64,000 nt of DNA from Jannaschia maritima (GCF_030973515.1 NZ_JARGZA010000015.1:28222-92221); one strand, 5' to 3'. Shown: positions 14,576 to 25,329, counted from the stretch's first letter. Numbers and translations are program-made. The notes: a model not told the origin generated them from the letters alone.

Positions 14576-14645
14576 TGCACCCCCCGTACACCCCCCGTGC
14601 ACCCCCCGTGCATACCGGGGGGCACATAGGGCACCGCGCGTTGCG
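14576..14645 (+). repeat. Dispersed 11-bp-unit element, copy 1
   Basis: Three successive 11-bp units of the form T[GA]CACCCCCCG, then TGCATAC, a variable stretch, and GGGCACCGCGCGTTGCG. The same arrangement occurs in inverted orientation at 58286-58357. In this copy CCCCCCG pairs with CGGGGGG across TGCATAC to make a hairpin. Confidence 0.7.
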
Positions 14646-14885
14646 TGGGTCTTGCCGTGCGGGGCCGTTCCGTGCGGGGGGTGGTCCGGCGGTCCGCCCG
14701 GGCGGCCCGCGCTGCGGACCTCGGAACGGTCCCCCGGACCGTCCCGTCCCTGCGGGACCGGTCCTTCGCCCACGTGCATGCAAGGGGCCGACGAGGCGCT
14801 GCCCCGCACCCGGGGACTTGTCGTGTGTTGGCGTTCCGGGGCGGCGGGGTGGTTCCTGGAGCGGTCGGGTTCGCCCCCTCCCCAT

Positions 14886-14908
14886 CCCTCCCCCCGGCGG
14901 GGGGAGGG
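14886..14908. repeat. Perfect 10-bp C/G palindrome
   Basis: CCCTCCCCCC and GGGGGGAGGG are exact reverse complements separated by GGC. It is non-coding and resembles REP-type palindromes common in GC-rich alphaproteobacteria. Confidence 0.5.
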
Positions 14909-15144
14909 GGCGCTGGGGGCATCCGCGTGGTCTGGGGCATCACCGTTTCCGCCTCAGCACGGCCGGCCGCCGTGGGGGAGGAGGGCGTTAGGATCGCCCG
15001 TTGGGTCCCGAACGTCGACCTGTCCGTTCGGCGTGACGGGTCCCCCGATCCATCGTGGAGGGTCGGGGAAGGGCGCCGTCCCTTCGGGACGTGCGGCGTT
15101 TCGGGCGCATGCCGCGTGACCGGAATCGTGCCCCCCCGGAGATC

Positions 15145-15233
15145 GTCATCGTCGGGGCTCGACCCGACGATCCACCCTTCGATTGGACCGCGTGTGCGGG
15201 ACGGTGGATTGCCGGGTCAGGCCCGGCAATGAC
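15145..15233. repeat. Inverted pair of REP-like hairpins (BIME-type)
   Basis: The first unit (15145-15176) reads GTCAT, a hairpin with arms ATCGTCGGG/CCCGACGAT, then CCACC. The second unit (15203-15233) reads GGTGG, a hairpin with arms ATTGCCGGG/CCCGGCAAT, then GAC. The two units are approximate reverse complements of each other, as in bacterial interspersed mosaic elements. Confidence 0.6.
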
Positions 15234-15272
15234 GGTTCCCACCCGTTCGGATGCGCCCGGCGGTGACCGGCT

Positions 15273-15629
15273 CTAGCGCGGGGCGCGGTCGAGCATCCAC
15301 CGAGTCAGCAGGGCCTGACCGATGGCGGCGATGGGAATAGCGACGTACCCAAGGAGAAGGAGGACAACGCGACCCGGCCCGCCACACGGGCCATAGGACG
15401 CGCCGAAAGTTGTGTTCCCAACCTCGCCAAGAACGACCTCACCCGACGGACCGCCGTAGCAAGAGATCATGATCGTCGCGCCCGCGGCAAGCAGGCAGGC
15501 CATGGCGATCCCGGTCAGCAACCAGACGGCACGCCGCGACATCCGCGCCGCGGCCCAGAGGCCCAAGCCGACCAGCGCCCACCAAGCCGCGACGGGCACC
15601 GCGACCACCAGGGTGAGCCCGCCCAGCAT
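15273..15629 (-). CDS. Small hypothetical membrane protein
   Basis: 118 residues with about three hydrophobic segments (near 2-27, 34-56 and 86-110) and two Cys in the loop between the last two (SCYGG, GPCGG). It begins six bases after the RNase J stop and is probably the last gene of the nuoN-birA-coaX-rnj transcript. I recognise no family. Confidence 0.6.
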   Translation of the reverse strand: MLGGLTLVVAVPVAAWWALVGLGLWAAARMSRRAVWLLTGIAMACLLAAGATIMISCYGGPSGEVVLGEVGNTTFGASYGPCGGPGRVVLLLLGYVAIPIAAIGQALLTRWMLDRAPR

Positions 15630-15635
15630 CGCAAC

Positions 15636-17309
15636 CTACTCCGCAGCCAGCCGCGTGATGAGCACCGTGACTTCCGGGCGCTTGCCGATCTCGGCCTGGG
15701 CGGTCTGCTGGATGCCGCGCTTGACGAGCTTCTCCAGCGCGTCGTCGTCGTCCGCCGTCTTGCGGTCCACGCGTTCCAGGCGGTCGGCCAGGTCCTTCTC
15801 CATGACGTCGGACAAGGCGTCGCCGGAGCGGCCCTTTTCCGGCAGGCCGCGCAGGTCGACCCAGGCGTCGTCGAGGACGGTGCCGTCGTCCTCCACCATG
15901 ACCGACACGACGACCATGCCGTTCAGGGCCATGCGGATGCGGTCGCGGACGACGCCGTCGAACTGCCCGACCAGGGTTGCACCGTCCAGATAGGTGCGCC
16001 CCGCCTCCACGTGGTCCACGACCTTGGGCGCGTTGCCGGACAGGTCGATCATCGTGCCGTTGGGGGCCACGACGCCCGTGCGGCCCAACCCGTCGGCGAC
16101 CTTGGCGTGTTCGCGCAGGTGCCGGTGCTCGCCATGCATGGGGATGACGAATTGCGGGTCGATCAGGGCGTGGATCGTTTCCAGGTCCGGACGGTTGGCG
16201 TGGCCGGACACGTGATAGAGGCCGTCGGCGTCGGTCACGACGTCCACGCCCAGCATCGACAGGTTGTTCATGATCCGTGCCACGTCGCGTTCGTTGCCCG
16301 GGATCGTCTTGGACGAGAACAGAAAGGTGTCGCCCTCCTTCAGCTCCATCCCAAAATACTTGCCCTGGGACAGCTGCGCCGATGCGGCGCGTCGCTCGCC
16401 CTGCGACCCGGTGACGATCAGCATCAGGCTTTCGCGCGGGATGTCGGCGGCGTCCTCCGGGCTGACGGTCTGGGGGAACTCCGTCAGGATGCCCTCCTCC
16501 CGTGCGGCTTCGGTCATGCGGCGCATCGCGCGGCCCATCAGGCAGATGGAGCGTCCAGCCGCGGCGCCCGCATCGGCCAGCGACTTCAGACGGGCGACGT
16601 TGGACGCGAAGGTGGTGGCGACGACCATGCCCTTCGCGTTCGACACCAGTTCGCGGATGTTGGGGCCGACCAGGGATTCGGACCGCCCTTCGTGGGTGTT
16701 GAAGACGTTGGTCGAGTCGCAGACCAGCGCCTTGACCCCGCCCTTCGCGACCTCGCGGAAGCTGTCGGCGTCGAAGGGCTCGCCCAAAACGGGCACCAGG
16801 TCGATCTTGAAATCGCCCGTATGGACGATGCGCCCGCCCGGCGTGTCGATCACCAGGGCGGAGGATTCGGGGATCGAGTGGCTGATGGGCAGGAAGCCCA
16901 CGGTGAAGGGCCCGGCTTCGACCTGCGCGGGCCAGGGTTCGGCGACCACGACGGCGCCCGGGTCGTGGCCCTGTTCCTGCATCTTGCGCCGCGCGATGTT
17001 GGCGGTGAACTTCCGGCAATGGACCGGCTTGCCCATCTGGCCGTAGAGGTGCCCCACCCCGCCGACGTGATCCTCGTGCGCGTGGGTGACGAACACGGCT
17101 TCCACCCGGTCGATGTTGTCGCGCAGCCACGCGATGTCGGGCAGGATGACGTCCACGCCGGGCGTGCTGTCCATGTCGGGGAAGGCGATGCCCAGATCCA
17201 CGAGGATCAGGCGTTCCTTGCCCGCGGGACCGTAGCCGTAGACGTAGGCGTTCATCCCGATCTCGCCGGCGCCGCCGAGGGGGAGGTAGATCAGGCGTTC
17301 GTTGCTCAT
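15636..17309 (-). CDS. rnj: Ribonuclease J
   Basis: 557-residue metallo-beta-lactamase/beta-CASP RNase with the zinc-binding THAHEDHVGG motif, SHSIPES, GDFKID, and the beta-CASP elements TGSQGE and MHGEHRH. It begins MSNERLIYLPLGGAGEIGMN as expected for the family. RNase J acts as a 5'-3' exonuclease and endonuclease in RNA processing and decay. Its ATG overlaps the coaX stop (ATGA), and the order nuoN-birA-coaX-rnj is common in alphaproteobacteria. Confidence 0.95.
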   Translation of the reverse strand: MSNERLIYLPLGGAGEIGMNAYVYGYGPAGKERLILVDLGIAFPDMDSTPGVDVILPDIAWLRDNIDRVEAVFVTHAHEDHVGGVGHLYGQMGKPVHCRKFTANIARRKMQEQGHDPGAVVVAEPWPAQVEAGPFTVGFLPISHSIPESSALVIDTPGGRIVHTGDFKIDLVPVLGEPFDADSFREVAKGGVKALVCDSTNVFNTHEGRSESLVGPNIRELVSNAKGMVVATTFASNVARLKSLADAGAAAGRSICLMGRAMRRMTEAAREEGILTEFPQTVSPEDAADIPRESLMLIVTGSQGERRAASAQLSQGKYFGMELKEGDTFLFSSKTIPGNERDVARIMNNLSMLGVDVVTDADGLYHVSGHANRPDLETIHALIDPQFVIPMHGEHRHLREHAKVADGLGRTGVVAPNGTMIDLSGNAPKVVDHVEAGRTYLDGATLVGQFDGVVRDRIRMALNGMVVVSVMVEDDGTVLDDAWVDLRGLPEKGRSGDALSDVMEKDLADRLERVDRKTADDDDALEKLVKRGIQQTAQAEIGKRPEVTVLITRLAAE

Positions 17310-18082
17310 GCGGTAAGGCTTTCGTTGAAGGCATGGATGACCGTCAGGCCGTGGATCGTCAGATCCTCGTCCCACAGGTCGAAGAGGCGTTCGGATTGCT
17401 GGAACAGCGGGGCCAGCCCCCCGGTCGATACGATGGTCATGGGGCGGTCGCGCTCGGCGGTGATGCGGGCCGTGATCTCCTTCACGAGGCCGACATAGCC
17501 CCAGAAGATGCCGGACTGCATGCAGGCGACCGTGTTGGTTCCGACCACGCGCTGCGGGCGCGTGATGTCCACGTGCGGCAGGGCGGCGGCGGCCATGTGC
17601 AGCGCCTCCAGCGACAGGTTCACGCCGGGCGCGATGACGCCGCCGACATAGGCGCCGTCGCCGTCCACCACGTCGAAGGTCGTGGCGGTGCCGAAGTCCA
17701 CGATGACCAGATCCCCGCCGTGGCGGTCGAAGGCGCCCGCCGTGTTCACCAGCCGGTCGGGGCCGACCTGCGTGCCCGCGTCCACGCGGGGGGGCACGGG
17801 CAGGTCGCAGCCGGGCTTGCCGACGACCAGAGGGCGGGTGTCGAAGTAGCGGTCGCACAGGACGCGCAGGTTGAAGACCACGCGGGGCACGGTAGACGAC
17901 ACGATGCAGCCCGTCACCGCCACGTCGATGGCCTGGAGCTGCATCATCGTGCGCAGCCAGGTGAAGTATTCGTCCGCGGTCCGGCGCGGGTCGGTGGCGA
18001 TGCGCCAGTTGGCCAGGAACCGCGCCCCGTCCCAGATGGCGAACACGGTGTTGGTGTTGCCGCAATCGATGGTCAGCAGCAT
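17306..18082 (-). CDS. coaX: Type III pantothenate kinase
   Basis: 258 residues starting [19 protein letters not shown] (ASKHA phosphate-binding motif), with GPDRLVNTAGA, DFGTATTFDVV and GGVIAPG. It phosphorylates pantothenate in the first step of CoA synthesis. The gene overlaps birA by ten bases and rnj by four, indicating translational coupling. Confidence 0.95.
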   Translation of the reverse strand: MLLTIDCGNTNTVFAIWDGARFLANWRIATDPRRTADEYFTWLRTMMQLQAIDVAVTGCIVSSTVPRVVFNLRVLCDRYFDTRPLVVGKPGCDLPVPPRVDAGTQVGPDRLVNTAGAFDRHGGDLVIVDFGTATTFDVVDGDGAYVGGVIAPGVNLSLEALHMAAAALPHVDITRPQRVVGTNTVACMQSGIFWGYVGLVKEITARITAERDRPMTIVSTGGLAPLFQQSERLFDLWDEDLTIHGLTVIHAFNESLTA

Positions 18083-18792
18083 GGCACGCCCCGGGGGAAG
18101 AACACGTCCGCGGCCGGTATGGTCGCGGGGCCGTCGGGCGGTCCCAGCCGCAGGTGGCCGTCCGCGTCGATGCCGTCGAACGTGCCGGTCAGCGTGCGGT
18201 CGGTCAGCCGGGCCACGATGCGGCGGCCCCGGCGGGCGGCGCGGGCCAGCCAGGCGGTGCGGACGGGGTCGAAGCCGTGCGCCACGAGGCGCGCGTCCCA
18301 CGCGGCATAGGCCGGGGCCAGGCGGTCCAGGAAGGCGGACGGCACGGCGATGCCGTCCAGGTGGCCGGGCGGCGCCGTCGCGTCGGGCGCGGCCTCGGGG
18401 GCGGCGGCGAGGTTGACGCCGATGCCCACCACCAGGAGGCCGGGCCGCGGCACCTCCAAGAGGATGCCGGCGACCTTCGCGCCGTCCACCAGCACGTCGT
18501 TGGGCCATTTCAGCGCGACCCCCGTCACGCCGAACCCGTCCAACGCGTCCGCCAGCGCCAGGCTGGCGACGAAGCTGCGCCGCGCGAAGTCGGCGGTCGT
18601 GCCGGGCGGGCGATAGGCCAGGCTGACCGCGAAGTTGCCGGGCTGGGTGGACCACGCCCGTCCCCGGCGGCCCCGCGCGGCGTCCTGCGCGTCGGCGAGG
18701 ACCCAGACGGGCGGGTCGCGGCGCGTGGCTTCCGCCGATGTCGAGTCGACGCGGGGCAGGTGGACCCGCGCGACCGCCGGGGGCCAGCTCAC
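18073..18792 (-). CDS. birA: Biotin--[acetyl-CoA-carboxylase] ligase, monofunctional
   Basis: 239 residues with [14 protein letters not shown] (biotinyl-AMP loop), LKWPNDV and KVAGILLE. There is no N-terminal helix-turn-helix, so it is a ligase without the repressor function of the E. coli protein. Substrates in this window would include the biotin carboxylase subunit at 45.1-47.1 kb. The start is GTG, overlapping the nuoN stop (GTGA). Confidence 0.93.
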   Translation of the reverse strand: MSWPPAVARVHLPRVDSTSAEATRRDPPVWVLADAQDAARGRRGRAWSTQPGNFAVSLAYRPPGTTADFARRSFVASLALADALDGFGVTGVALKWPNDVLVDGAKVAGILLEVPRPGLLVVGIGVNLAAAPEAAPDATAPPGHLDGIAVPSAFLDRLAPAYAAWDARLVAHGFDPVRTAWLARAARRGRRIVARLTDRTLTGTFDGIDADGHLRLGPPDGPATIPAADVFFPRGVPCC

Positions 18793-20225
18793 CGGATGAG
18801 GGTCGCGGCGGCGGCGGCGGCGACGCCCTCCAGGCCGAAGAGGTTAACGACGCCCACGACCATGATGATGGCGCAGCCCGCCAGCACGATCCCCTGCGCG
18901 GGCGCCATGCCGTCGTCCAGCGGCGCGTCCGCCTCGCCGAAATACATCAGGTACACGATGCGGATGTAGTAGAACGCCCCGATCACGGTCGCCACGACGC
19001 CCAGCACCGCCAGCCACACCAGGCCCGCGCCCACGGCGGCCTGCAGGACGTAGAGCTTGGCGAAGAAGCCGATGAAGGGCGGGATGCCCGCCAGGCTGAA
19101 CATCAGGACCAGCAGCGCCAGGGCCTGGCCGGGCCGGCGGGCGGACAGCTTGTTCAGGCTGGCGATGTCCGTGGCCTCCCGCCCGTCGCGGGTCATGGAC
19201 AACACGAAGGCGAAGACGCCGAGGTTCATCACGACGTAGATCGCCATGTAGAGCAGCATCGCCTGCACGCCCGCCACCGTGCCCGCGGTCAGGCCCATCA
19301 GCGCGAAGCCCATATGCGCGATGGAGGAATACGCCATCAGCCGCTTGATGTCGCGCTGTCCGATGGCGGCGATCGATCCCAGGAACATCGACACGACCGA
19401 CAGGACGGCGACGATCTGCTGCCAGTCGTTCACGGCCTGACCGAAGGCGTCGTGGGTGACGCGCGCGAACATCGCCATGGCGGCCACCTTGGGGGCGGTG
19501 GCCATCAGCGTGGTGATGGGCGTCGGCGCGCCTTCGTACACGTCGGGGGTCCACATGTGGAACGGCGCGGCGGAGATCTTGAAGGCCAGGCCCGCCAGGA
19601 TGAACACGAGGCCGAACAGCAGGCCCAGCGACAGATCGCCGGCCAGCGCGACGAGGATGATGGCCCCGAACTCCGTCGAGCCGGCATAGCCGTAGGTCAG
19701 CGAGATCCCGTAGAGCAGCAGACCCGACGACAGCGCGCCCAGGACGAAGTACTTGAGCCCCGCCTCCGTGGACCGCACGCTGTCGCGGCGCAGGGCGGCG
19801 AGGACGTACATGGCCAGGGACTGAAGTTCCAACCCCATGTAGAGCGTCAGGAGGTTGCCGCTGGACACCATGATCATCATGCCGATCACGGCCAGGGTGA
19901 CGATCAGAGGATACTCGAACCGCAGGAGGCCGTAGCGTTCCATCCAGTCGGTCGACAGCACGAGGACGGTGGCCGCCGACAGCAGGATGGTGACCTGCGC
20001 GAAGCGCGAGAACCCGTCCTTCACGATCATGTTCGACACGCCCAGCCCCGCATCGGGCGACACGCCGACCCAGAACGCGACCGCGACCATGACCAGCGCG
20101 GTCAGCATCGTCAGCGTCCGCGCCATCCCGTCCTGGCGCGTGTACACGCCGATCAGCAGCGCCCCCATCGCATAGAGCGCCAGGACGATCTCGGGCAGGA
20201 TGATTTCCAGGTCGGCGGAGGTCAT
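18789..20225 (-). CDS. nuoN: NADH-quinone oxidoreductase subunit N
   Basis: 478-residue antiporter-like membrane subunit of complex I starting [15 protein letters not shown], with many transmembrane helices. It carries the conserved Lys/His-bearing helices ([35 protein letters not shown]). It pumps protons across the inner membrane as part of the P module. It is ten bases downstream of nuoM. Confidence 0.95.
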   Translation of the reverse strand: MTSADLEIILPEIVLALYAMGALLIGVYTRQDGMARTLTMLTALVMVAVAFWVGVSPDAGLGVSNMIVKDGFSRFAQVTILLSAATVLVLSTDWMERYGLLRFEYPLIVTLAVIGMMIMVSSGNLLTLYMGLELQSLAMYVLAALRRDSVRSTEAGLKYFVLGALSSGLLLYGISLTYGYAGSTEFGAIILVALAGDLSLGLLFGLVFILAGLAFKISAAPFHMWTPDVYEGAPTPITTLMATAPKVAAMAMFARVTHDAFGQAVNDWQQIVAVLSVVSMFLGSIAAIGQRDIKRLMAYSSIAHMGFALMGLTAGTVAGVQAMLLYMAIYVVMNLGVFAFVLSMTRDGREATDIASLNKLSARRPGQALALLVLMFSLAGIPPFIGFFAKLYVLQAAVGAGLVWLAVLGVVATVIGAFYYIRIVYLMYFGEADAPLDDGMAPAQGIVLAGCAIIMVVGVVNLFGLEGVAAAAAATLIR

Positions 20226-20235
20226 GTCACACCCT

Positions 20236-21783
20236 TCAATGCGCGGCGTCGGCCAGCGTGGGCCCGAACTCGATGTCGGCGGTGGCGACGGCATAGCCGT
20301 CGACGAGGTTCGCCACGGACGGCCCGATGATGTCCGTCACCAGCGACGGATAGACGCCCAACAGGATCGTGAAGAAGATCAGCGGCGCGAAGATCGCCTT
20401 CTCGCGCGCGGTCATGTCCTTGATCGAGCGCAGGCTCTCCTTGATGAGGTCGCCGAACACGACGCGACGGTACAGCCAGAGCGCGTAGCCCGCCGACAGG
20501 ATGACCCCGGTGCAGGCCAGGACGCCCACCAGGGTGTTGACCTGGAACACGCCCATCAGGGTCAGGAACTCGCCCACGAAGCCCGACGTGCCGGGCAGGC
20601 CCACGTTGGCCAGCGTGAACAGCATGAACACGGCGGCGTAGGCGGGCATCCGGTTCACCAGCCCGCCATAGGCGTCGATCTCGCGCGTGTGCATGCGGTC
20701 GTAGATGACGCCCACGCACAGGAACAGCGCGCCGGAGATGAAGCCGTGGCTGATCATCTGGAAGATGGCCCCGTCCACGCCCTGCTGGTTCGCCGCGAAG
20801 ATGCCCATGGTCACGAAGCCCATATGGGCCACGGAGGAATAGGCGATCAGCTTCTTCATGTCGCTCTGCACCATCGCCACGAGCGAGGTGTAGATGATGG
20901 CGATGACCGACAGCCACAGGACCAGGGGGCCCAGAAGCTCGCTGCCGGCGGGGAACATCGGAAGGCTGAAGCGCAGGAAGCCGTAGCCCCCCATCTTCAG
21001 CAGGATGGCCGCCAGCACCACGGACCCGGCGGTGGGCGCCTGGACGTGCGCGTCGGGCAGCCAGGTGTGGACGGGCCACATCGGCATCTTCACGGCGAAG
21101 GACGCGAAGAAGGCCAGCCACAGCAGGGTCTGGAACCCGCCCGGGATCGAGACGCCCAGCACGGTCAGCGTGGCGAACGGGAAGTCGTGGGCCAGAAGCG
21201 TGGGAATGTCGGTGGTGCCCGCGTCGACGTACATCGCCACCATCGCCACCAGCATCAGGACCGAGCCCAGCAGCGTGTAGAGGAAGAACTTGAACGCGGC
21301 ATAGATCCGGTTCGCGCCCCCCCAGATCCCGATGATCAGGAACATCGGGATCAGCCCGGCCTCGAAGAACAGGTAGAACAGGATCAGATCGAGCGCGCAG
21401 AACACGCCGATCATCAACGTCTCCAGCACCAGGAGCGCGACCATGTAGTCCTTCACCCGCGTCGTGACCGTCCAGCAGGACGCCACCACCAGGGGCATGA
21501 GGAACGTGGTCAGCATGACGAAGAGGATGCTGATGCCGTCCACGCCCATCTTGTAGTTCAGGCCCAGCAGCCACTCGCGCTCCTCGACGAACTGGAAGCC
21601 CGTGTCCTGCGGGTCGAAGCCCGACAGGAGGAACAGCGACACGAGGAACGTGAAGCCCGTCGCGGCGAGCGCCAGCCACTTGGCGTTGCGCTGCGCGGCC
21701 TCGTCGTCGCCGCGCAGGAACAGCGCCAGGATCGTGGCGGCGATCAGCGGGATGAAGGTGATGATGGAAAGGAGGTTGTCCAT
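20236..21783 (-). CDS. nuoM: NADH-quinone oxidoreductase subunit M
   Basis: 515-residue proton-pumping membrane subunit, start [13 protein letters not shown]. Conserved features include [20 protein letters not shown], the discontinuous-helix Lys region and [16 protein letters not shown]. Length and order (nuoL-M-N) are canonical. It is four bases after the nuoL stop. Confidence 0.96.
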   Translation of the reverse strand: MDNLLSIITFIPLIAATILALFLRGDDEAAQRNAKWLALAATGFTFLVSLFLLSGFDPQDTGFQFVEEREWLLGLNYKMGVDGISILFVMLTTFLMPLVVASCWTVTTRVKDYMVALLVLETLMIGVFCALDLILFYLFFEAGLIPMFLIIGIWGGANRIYAAFKFFLYTLLGSVLMLVAMVAMYVDAGTTDIPTLLAHDFPFATLTVLGVSIPGGFQTLLWLAFFASFAVKMPMWPVHTWLPDAHVQAPTAGSVVLAAILLKMGGYGFLRFSLPMFPAGSELLGPLVLWLSVIAIIYTSLVAMVQSDMKKLIAYSSVAHMGFVTMGIFAANQQGVDGAIFQMISHGFISGALFLCVGVIYDRMHTREIDAYGGLVNRMPAYAAVFMLFTLANVGLPGTSGFVGEFLTLMGVFQVNTLVGVLACTGVILSAGYALWLYRRVVFGDLIKESLRSIKDMTAREKAIFAPLIFFTILLGVYPSLVTDIIGPSVANLVDGYAVATADIEFGPTLADAAH

Positions 21784-21787
21784 GTCG

Positions 21788-23875
21788 TCAGTTCGCCTGC
21801 GCGAAGGTCATCCACGTGATCAGGGCGACGATGCCCAGCACCATCGTGAACGCGTAGGTGAAGATGTATCCCGACTGCGCGCGGTTCAGCGCGCGGGTGA
21901 AGAACGGCACGATGCCCATCGCCACGCCGTTGATCGACCCGTCGATCACGTCGCCATCGCCGCGCCGCCAGAACAGACGGCCCAGGAAGCGGGCCGGATT
22001 AACCCAGAGGAACTGGTAGATCTCGTCGAAGTACCACTTGTTCAGAAGGAAGCGATGCAGCGGCGACAGGTTCGCCGCCCATTGCCGCGGCAGCGCGGGG
22101 TTGCGGATGTAGAAGAGCCACGCCGTCCCCAGACCCAGCAGCATCGCGACGAAGGGCGACAGCTTGACCCAGACCGGGACCTCGTGGGCTTCGTGGATGA
22201 TGTGGTTCTCCGGCCCGATGTAGATGGCGCCCCGGCCCGGGACCTGCACGGGACGGTCGTGCGCTTCGCCTTCGCCCGCGGCATGCGCCGCGCCGGGCAG
22301 GTCGCGATCGATCAGTGCGTGTTCCGCTACGGGGACGTTGCCGAAGAAGTCGTCCACGCTTTCCTGCGACTTGAAGAACCCGCCGTACCAGACCATCCCC
22401 GCCAGGACGGATCCGACCGCCAGGACGCCGAGCGGCACGGTCATGACCCGCGGGCTTTCGTGCGCATGGTCGTGCGCGTGCATGTTGCCGCGCGGCGTGC
22501 CGTAGAAGGTCAGGAACATCAGCCGCCAGCTATAGAAGCTGGTGAGCGTTGCGGCCACGACCAGGGCCCAGAAGGCGAACCCGCCCGCGGTGCCGGCATA
22601 GGCGACCTCGATCACGGCGTCCTTCGACACGAAGCCCGCGAAGCCCACGGGGAAGCCCAGATACAGCAGCGGGATGCCGACGCCGGTGATGGCCAGCGTG
22701 CCGATCATCATGGCCCAGAAGGTCAGCGGGATCTTCTTCCGCAGGCCACCGTAGTTCCGCATGTCCTGTTCGTGGTGCATCGCGTGGATCACCGACCCCG
22801 CGCCCAGGAACAGCATCGCCTTGAAGAAGGCATGCGTGAACAGGTGGAACATCGCCACCGAATAGGCGCCCAGGCCCGCGGCCACGAACATGTAGCCCAG
22901 CTGCGACATCGTCGAATAGGCGATGACGCGCTTGATGTCGTTCTGCACCAATCCGATCGTCGCCGCGACGAAGGCGGTGGCCGCGCCTATCAGCACCACG
23001 AAGGCCATCGCGTTCGGCGCGAACTCCATCACCGGCGACATGCGGCATACGAGGAAGACGCCCGCCGTCACCATGGTCGCCGCGTGGATCAGCGCGGAGA
23101 CGGGGGTCGGCCCCTCCATCGCGTCGGGCAGCCACGTGTGCAGGCCCAACTGCGCGGACTTGCCCATGGCGCCGATGAACAGCAGCACCGCCACCAGTTC
23201 GGCCGCGTTGAACGTGCCGCCCATGAACTCCAACTGCGTGGCCGCGATGTCGGGCGCGGCGGCGAAGATGTCGCGGAACTGGATGCTGTCCACCAGGAAG
23301 AACAGCGCGAAGATGCCCAGGAGGAAACCGAAGTCGCCCACGCGGTTGACGATGAACGCCTTCATCGCCGCGGCCCCCGCGGACGGCTTGCGATAGTAGA
23401 ACCCGATCAGGAGATAGGACGCCACGCCGACGCCTTCCCAACCGAAGAACAACTGCAGGAGGTTGTCCGCCGTCACCAGCATCAGCATCGCGAAGGTGAA
23501 GAACGACAGGTACGCGAAGAAGCGCGGCTTGTAGACCTCGTCCTCGCGCCATTGGGGGTCGTGGTCCATGTAGCCGAAGGAATACAGGTGCACGAGCGCC
23601 GACACGGTCGTGACCACGATCAGCATGGTGCTGGTCAGGCGGTCCAGCCGGATCGACCATTCCGTCAGCAGCGAGCCGGATTCGATCCAGCGCAGCAGCT
23701 GCACCTGTTCCGTCACGTAGGGATCGTGCGTCAGGAACACGATCCACGACAGCAGGCAGGACAGGAACAGCAACGCGGTGGCGAAGACCATCGCCGCCTT
23801 CTCGCCGATGAACTTCCACATGAGGCCGCAGACCAGCGCGCCGACCAGGGGCGCAAACAGGATCGTGGTCAGCAT
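21788..23875 (-). CDS. nuoL: NADH-quinone oxidoreductase subunit L
   Basis: 695-residue distal pump subunit of complex I, start [18 protein letters not shown]. It contains [46 protein letters not shown] and the long C-terminal lateral-helix region. A His-rich loop (MHAHDHAHE) is visible near residue 460. It is six bases after nuoK. Confidence 0.96.
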   Translation of the reverse strand: MLTTILFAPLVGALVCGLMWKFIGEKAAMVFATALLFLSCLLSWIVFLTHDPYVTEQVQLLRWIESGSLLTEWSIRLDRLTSTMLIVVTTVSALVHLYSFGYMDHDPQWREDEVYKPRFFAYLSFFTFAMLMLVTADNLLQLFFGWEGVGVASYLLIGFYYRKPSAGAAAMKAFIVNRVGDFGFLLGIFALFFLVDSIQFRDIFAAAPDIAATQLEFMGGTFNAAELVAVLLFIGAMGKSAQLGLHTWLPDAMEGPTPVSALIHAATMVTAGVFLVCRMSPVMEFAPNAMAFVVLIGAATAFVAATIGLVQNDIKRVIAYSTMSQLGYMFVAAGLGAYSVAMFHLFTHAFFKAMLFLGAGSVIHAMHHEQDMRNYGGLRKKIPLTFWAMMIGTLAITGVGIPLLYLGFPVGFAGFVSKDAVIEVAYAGTAGGFAFWALVVAATLTSFYSWRLMFLTFYGTPRGNMHAHDHAHESPRVMTVPLGVLAVGSVLAGMVWYGGFFKSQESVDDFFGNVPVAEHALIDRDLPGAAHAAGEGEAHDRPVQVPGRGAIYIGPENHIIHEAHEVPVWVKLSPFVAMLLGLGTAWLFYIRNPALPRQWAANLSPLHRFLLNKWYFDEIYQFLWVNPARFLGRLFWRRGDGDVIDGSINGVAMGIVPFFTRALNRAQSGYIFTYAFTMVLGIVALITWMTFAQAN

Positions 23876-23881
23876 TGCGGG

Positions 23882-24187
23882 TCAGCCCTTCATCACGTTG
23901 ACGTCTTCGACGTCGATGGTGCCCCGGTTGCGGAAGAAGCAGACCAGGATCGCCAGGCCGATCGCGGCCTCAGCGGCGGCGACGGTCAGCACGAACAGCG
24001 TGAAGACCTGTCCCGTCACGTCCCCCAGAAAGCCGGAGAACGCGACGAAGTTGATGTTGACGGCCAGCAGCATCAGCTCGATCGACATCAGGATGACGAT
24101 GACGTTCTTCCGGTTCAGGAAGATGCCGAAGATGCCGATGACGAACAGCGCGGCCGCCACCGTCAGATAATGTTCCAATCCGACCAT
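23882..24187 (-). CDS. nuoK: NADH-quinone oxidoreductase subunit K
   Basis: 101-residue three-helix membrane subunit starting [21 protein letters not shown]. It has the conserved Glu-bearing [13 protein letters not shown] and [13 protein letters not shown] helices involved in proton translocation. The start is supported by a GGGGGACGA Shine-Dalgarno and by family length. Confidence 0.96.
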   Translation of the reverse strand: MVGLEHYLTVAAALFVIGIFGIFLNRKNVIVILMSIELMLLAVNINFVAFSGFLGDVTGQVFTLFVLTVAAAEAAIGLAILVCFFRNRGTIDVEDVNVMKG

Positions 24188-24259
24188 CGTCGTCCCCCCG
24201 GGCGCTCGGCTGGCCCGTTGCGGTGTCGTTCCGGGCGCGTCGTTCCGCGCCCGCTCCAA

Positions 24260-24718
24260 TCATCCCAGCGCGAAAGGGTCCAGCCCCCCGCGCGCATTCG
24301 GATAGGCGGCGGCGCAGGCGCACACCTCCGCCGTCATGGAGGCCACGCGGACGTCGCGCGCGCTTCGCGCCAACGCATCCGCCAGGTCGTCCATGTCGTA
24401 GAAGGCCGGCGCCCGTCCGACATAACCTTCGAAGACCCTCGACGCGGCCCTGCGACGATCGAAGGCACGGTCGCCGATGTTCTCCTCCCGCAGGCGGGCG
24501 GTCAGCTGGTCGTGGCCATCGCAATCGGCGACGTGGAGGTCGGTGAACACGCCCTCCTGGCTCCACCACTCGATCCAGGACACCCAGCCCCCCGACAGGT
24601 CGCGATGCGCCGCCTCGCCCCCGTGGGACGGGTTCGTGACCCGGTGGCAGTCCGCCAGTTCGAGTGCCGCGACGGGTGCCGCGGTCGCCAGGGCGATCAG
24701 GCCGGCCCGCAGGATCAC
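24260..24718 (-). CDS. Periplasmic hypothetical protein inserted between nuoJ and nuoK
   Basis: 152 residues from a GTG start that overlaps the nuoJ stop (GTGA). It has a signal peptide ([20 protein letters not shown]) and then a soluble domain with [38 protein letters not shown] and VCACAAAYP. Four Cys in the mature part suggest disulfides. I recognise no family. Translational coupling to nuoJ implies it is made with complex I; a role in assembly is inference. Confidence 0.65.
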   Translation of the reverse strand: MILRAGLIALATAAPVAALELADCHRVTNPSHGGEAAHRDLSGGWVSWIEWWSQEGVFTDLHVADCDGHDQLTARLREENIGDRAFDRRRAASRVFEGYVGRAPAFYDMDDLADALARSARDVRVASMTAEVCACAAAYPNARGGLDPFALG

Positions 24719-25329
24719 AGGCCCTGCCCCGACTTCACGTCCTGCACCTTCATCGCCACCGCCGGATCGCGCCACATCTGCTGCAGCGCGTTCTGGCGCT
24801 TGACGTCCTTGCGGTGGCGCAGGGTCAGCGCGATGGCGCCGATCATCGCGACCAGCAGGATCAGGCCCGACAGCTGGAAGGCCAGGAAATAGTCGTCATA
24901 GAGGATCAGGCCGATGGCCACGGTGTTCTGTTCCGCCAGGGGCACCAGGGTGTTCAGCCCCTCGGCCACGACGATGCCCTCCGCGCTTTCCCAGACGCCG
25001 AACGCGATGGCCAGCTGCATCAGGAGCACGACGCCGATCAGACCCGCGAGGGGGACGTACTTCGCCATCTCGGCCTTCAACTCGGCGAAGTCGACGTCCA
25101 GCATCATCACCACGAACAGGAACAGCACCGCGACCGCGCCGACATAGACGATGACGAGCAGCATCGCGACGAACTCCGCCCCGATCAGGACGAACAGGCC
25201 CGCCGTCGAAAGGAACGTCAGGATCAGCCACAGCACCGAATGAACGGGGTTGCGGGACACGACCGTGAACAGCCCGCCCGTCACGGTGACGATGGCGAAC
25301 AGGTAGAAGGCGAAGTCGGCGGCGGTCAT
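24715..25329 (-). CDS. nuoJ: NADH-quinone oxidoreductase subunit J
   Basis: 204-residue membrane subunit starting [19 protein letters not shown], with [13 protein letters not shown] and the conserved [25 protein letters not shown] helix. Its start overlaps the stop of the CMD-family gene (ATGA), and its own stop overlaps the next gene (GTGA). Confidence 0.95.
   Translation of the reverse strand: MTAADFAFYLFAIVTVTGGLFTVVSRNPVHSVLWLILTFLSTAGLFVLIGAEFVAMLLVIVYVGAVAVLFLFVVMMLDVDFAELKAEMAKYVPLAGLIGVVLLMQLAIAFGVWESAEGIVVAEGLNTLVPLAEQNTVAIGLILYDDYFLAFQLSGLILLVAMIGAIALTLRHRKDVKRQNALQQMWRDPAVAMKVQDVKSGQGL

Larger units (their letters stand above)
14243..15272. other. Repeat-dense non-coding region
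   Basis: About 1 kb without a supportable gene; frames here translate to low-complexity Arg/Pro/Gly sequence. It contains a terminator candidate, an array of 11-bp CACCCCCCG units, a 10-bp C/G palindrome and an inverted pair of REP-like hairpins. It separates the plus-strand helicase from the end of the minus-strand nuo/rnj transcript, so it is a convergent 3' region where repeats accumulate. Confidence 0.7.

Noticed and set aside
14576..14645. CRISPR-like array suggested by repeated CACCCCCCG units.
   Set aside because: Units are 11 bp and contiguous with no spacers; no cas genes nearby.
15203..15233. Possible intrinsic terminator of the nuo/rnj transcript.
   Set aside because: The hairpin is perfect but lacks a T-run and is paired with a second similar hairpin; a REP-type pair explains it better.
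14264..15276. Overlapping short frames on both strands in the repeat-dense gap.
   Set aside because: Translations are low-complexity Pro/Arg/Gly made from the C/G repeats; no ribosome binding site or family similarity.
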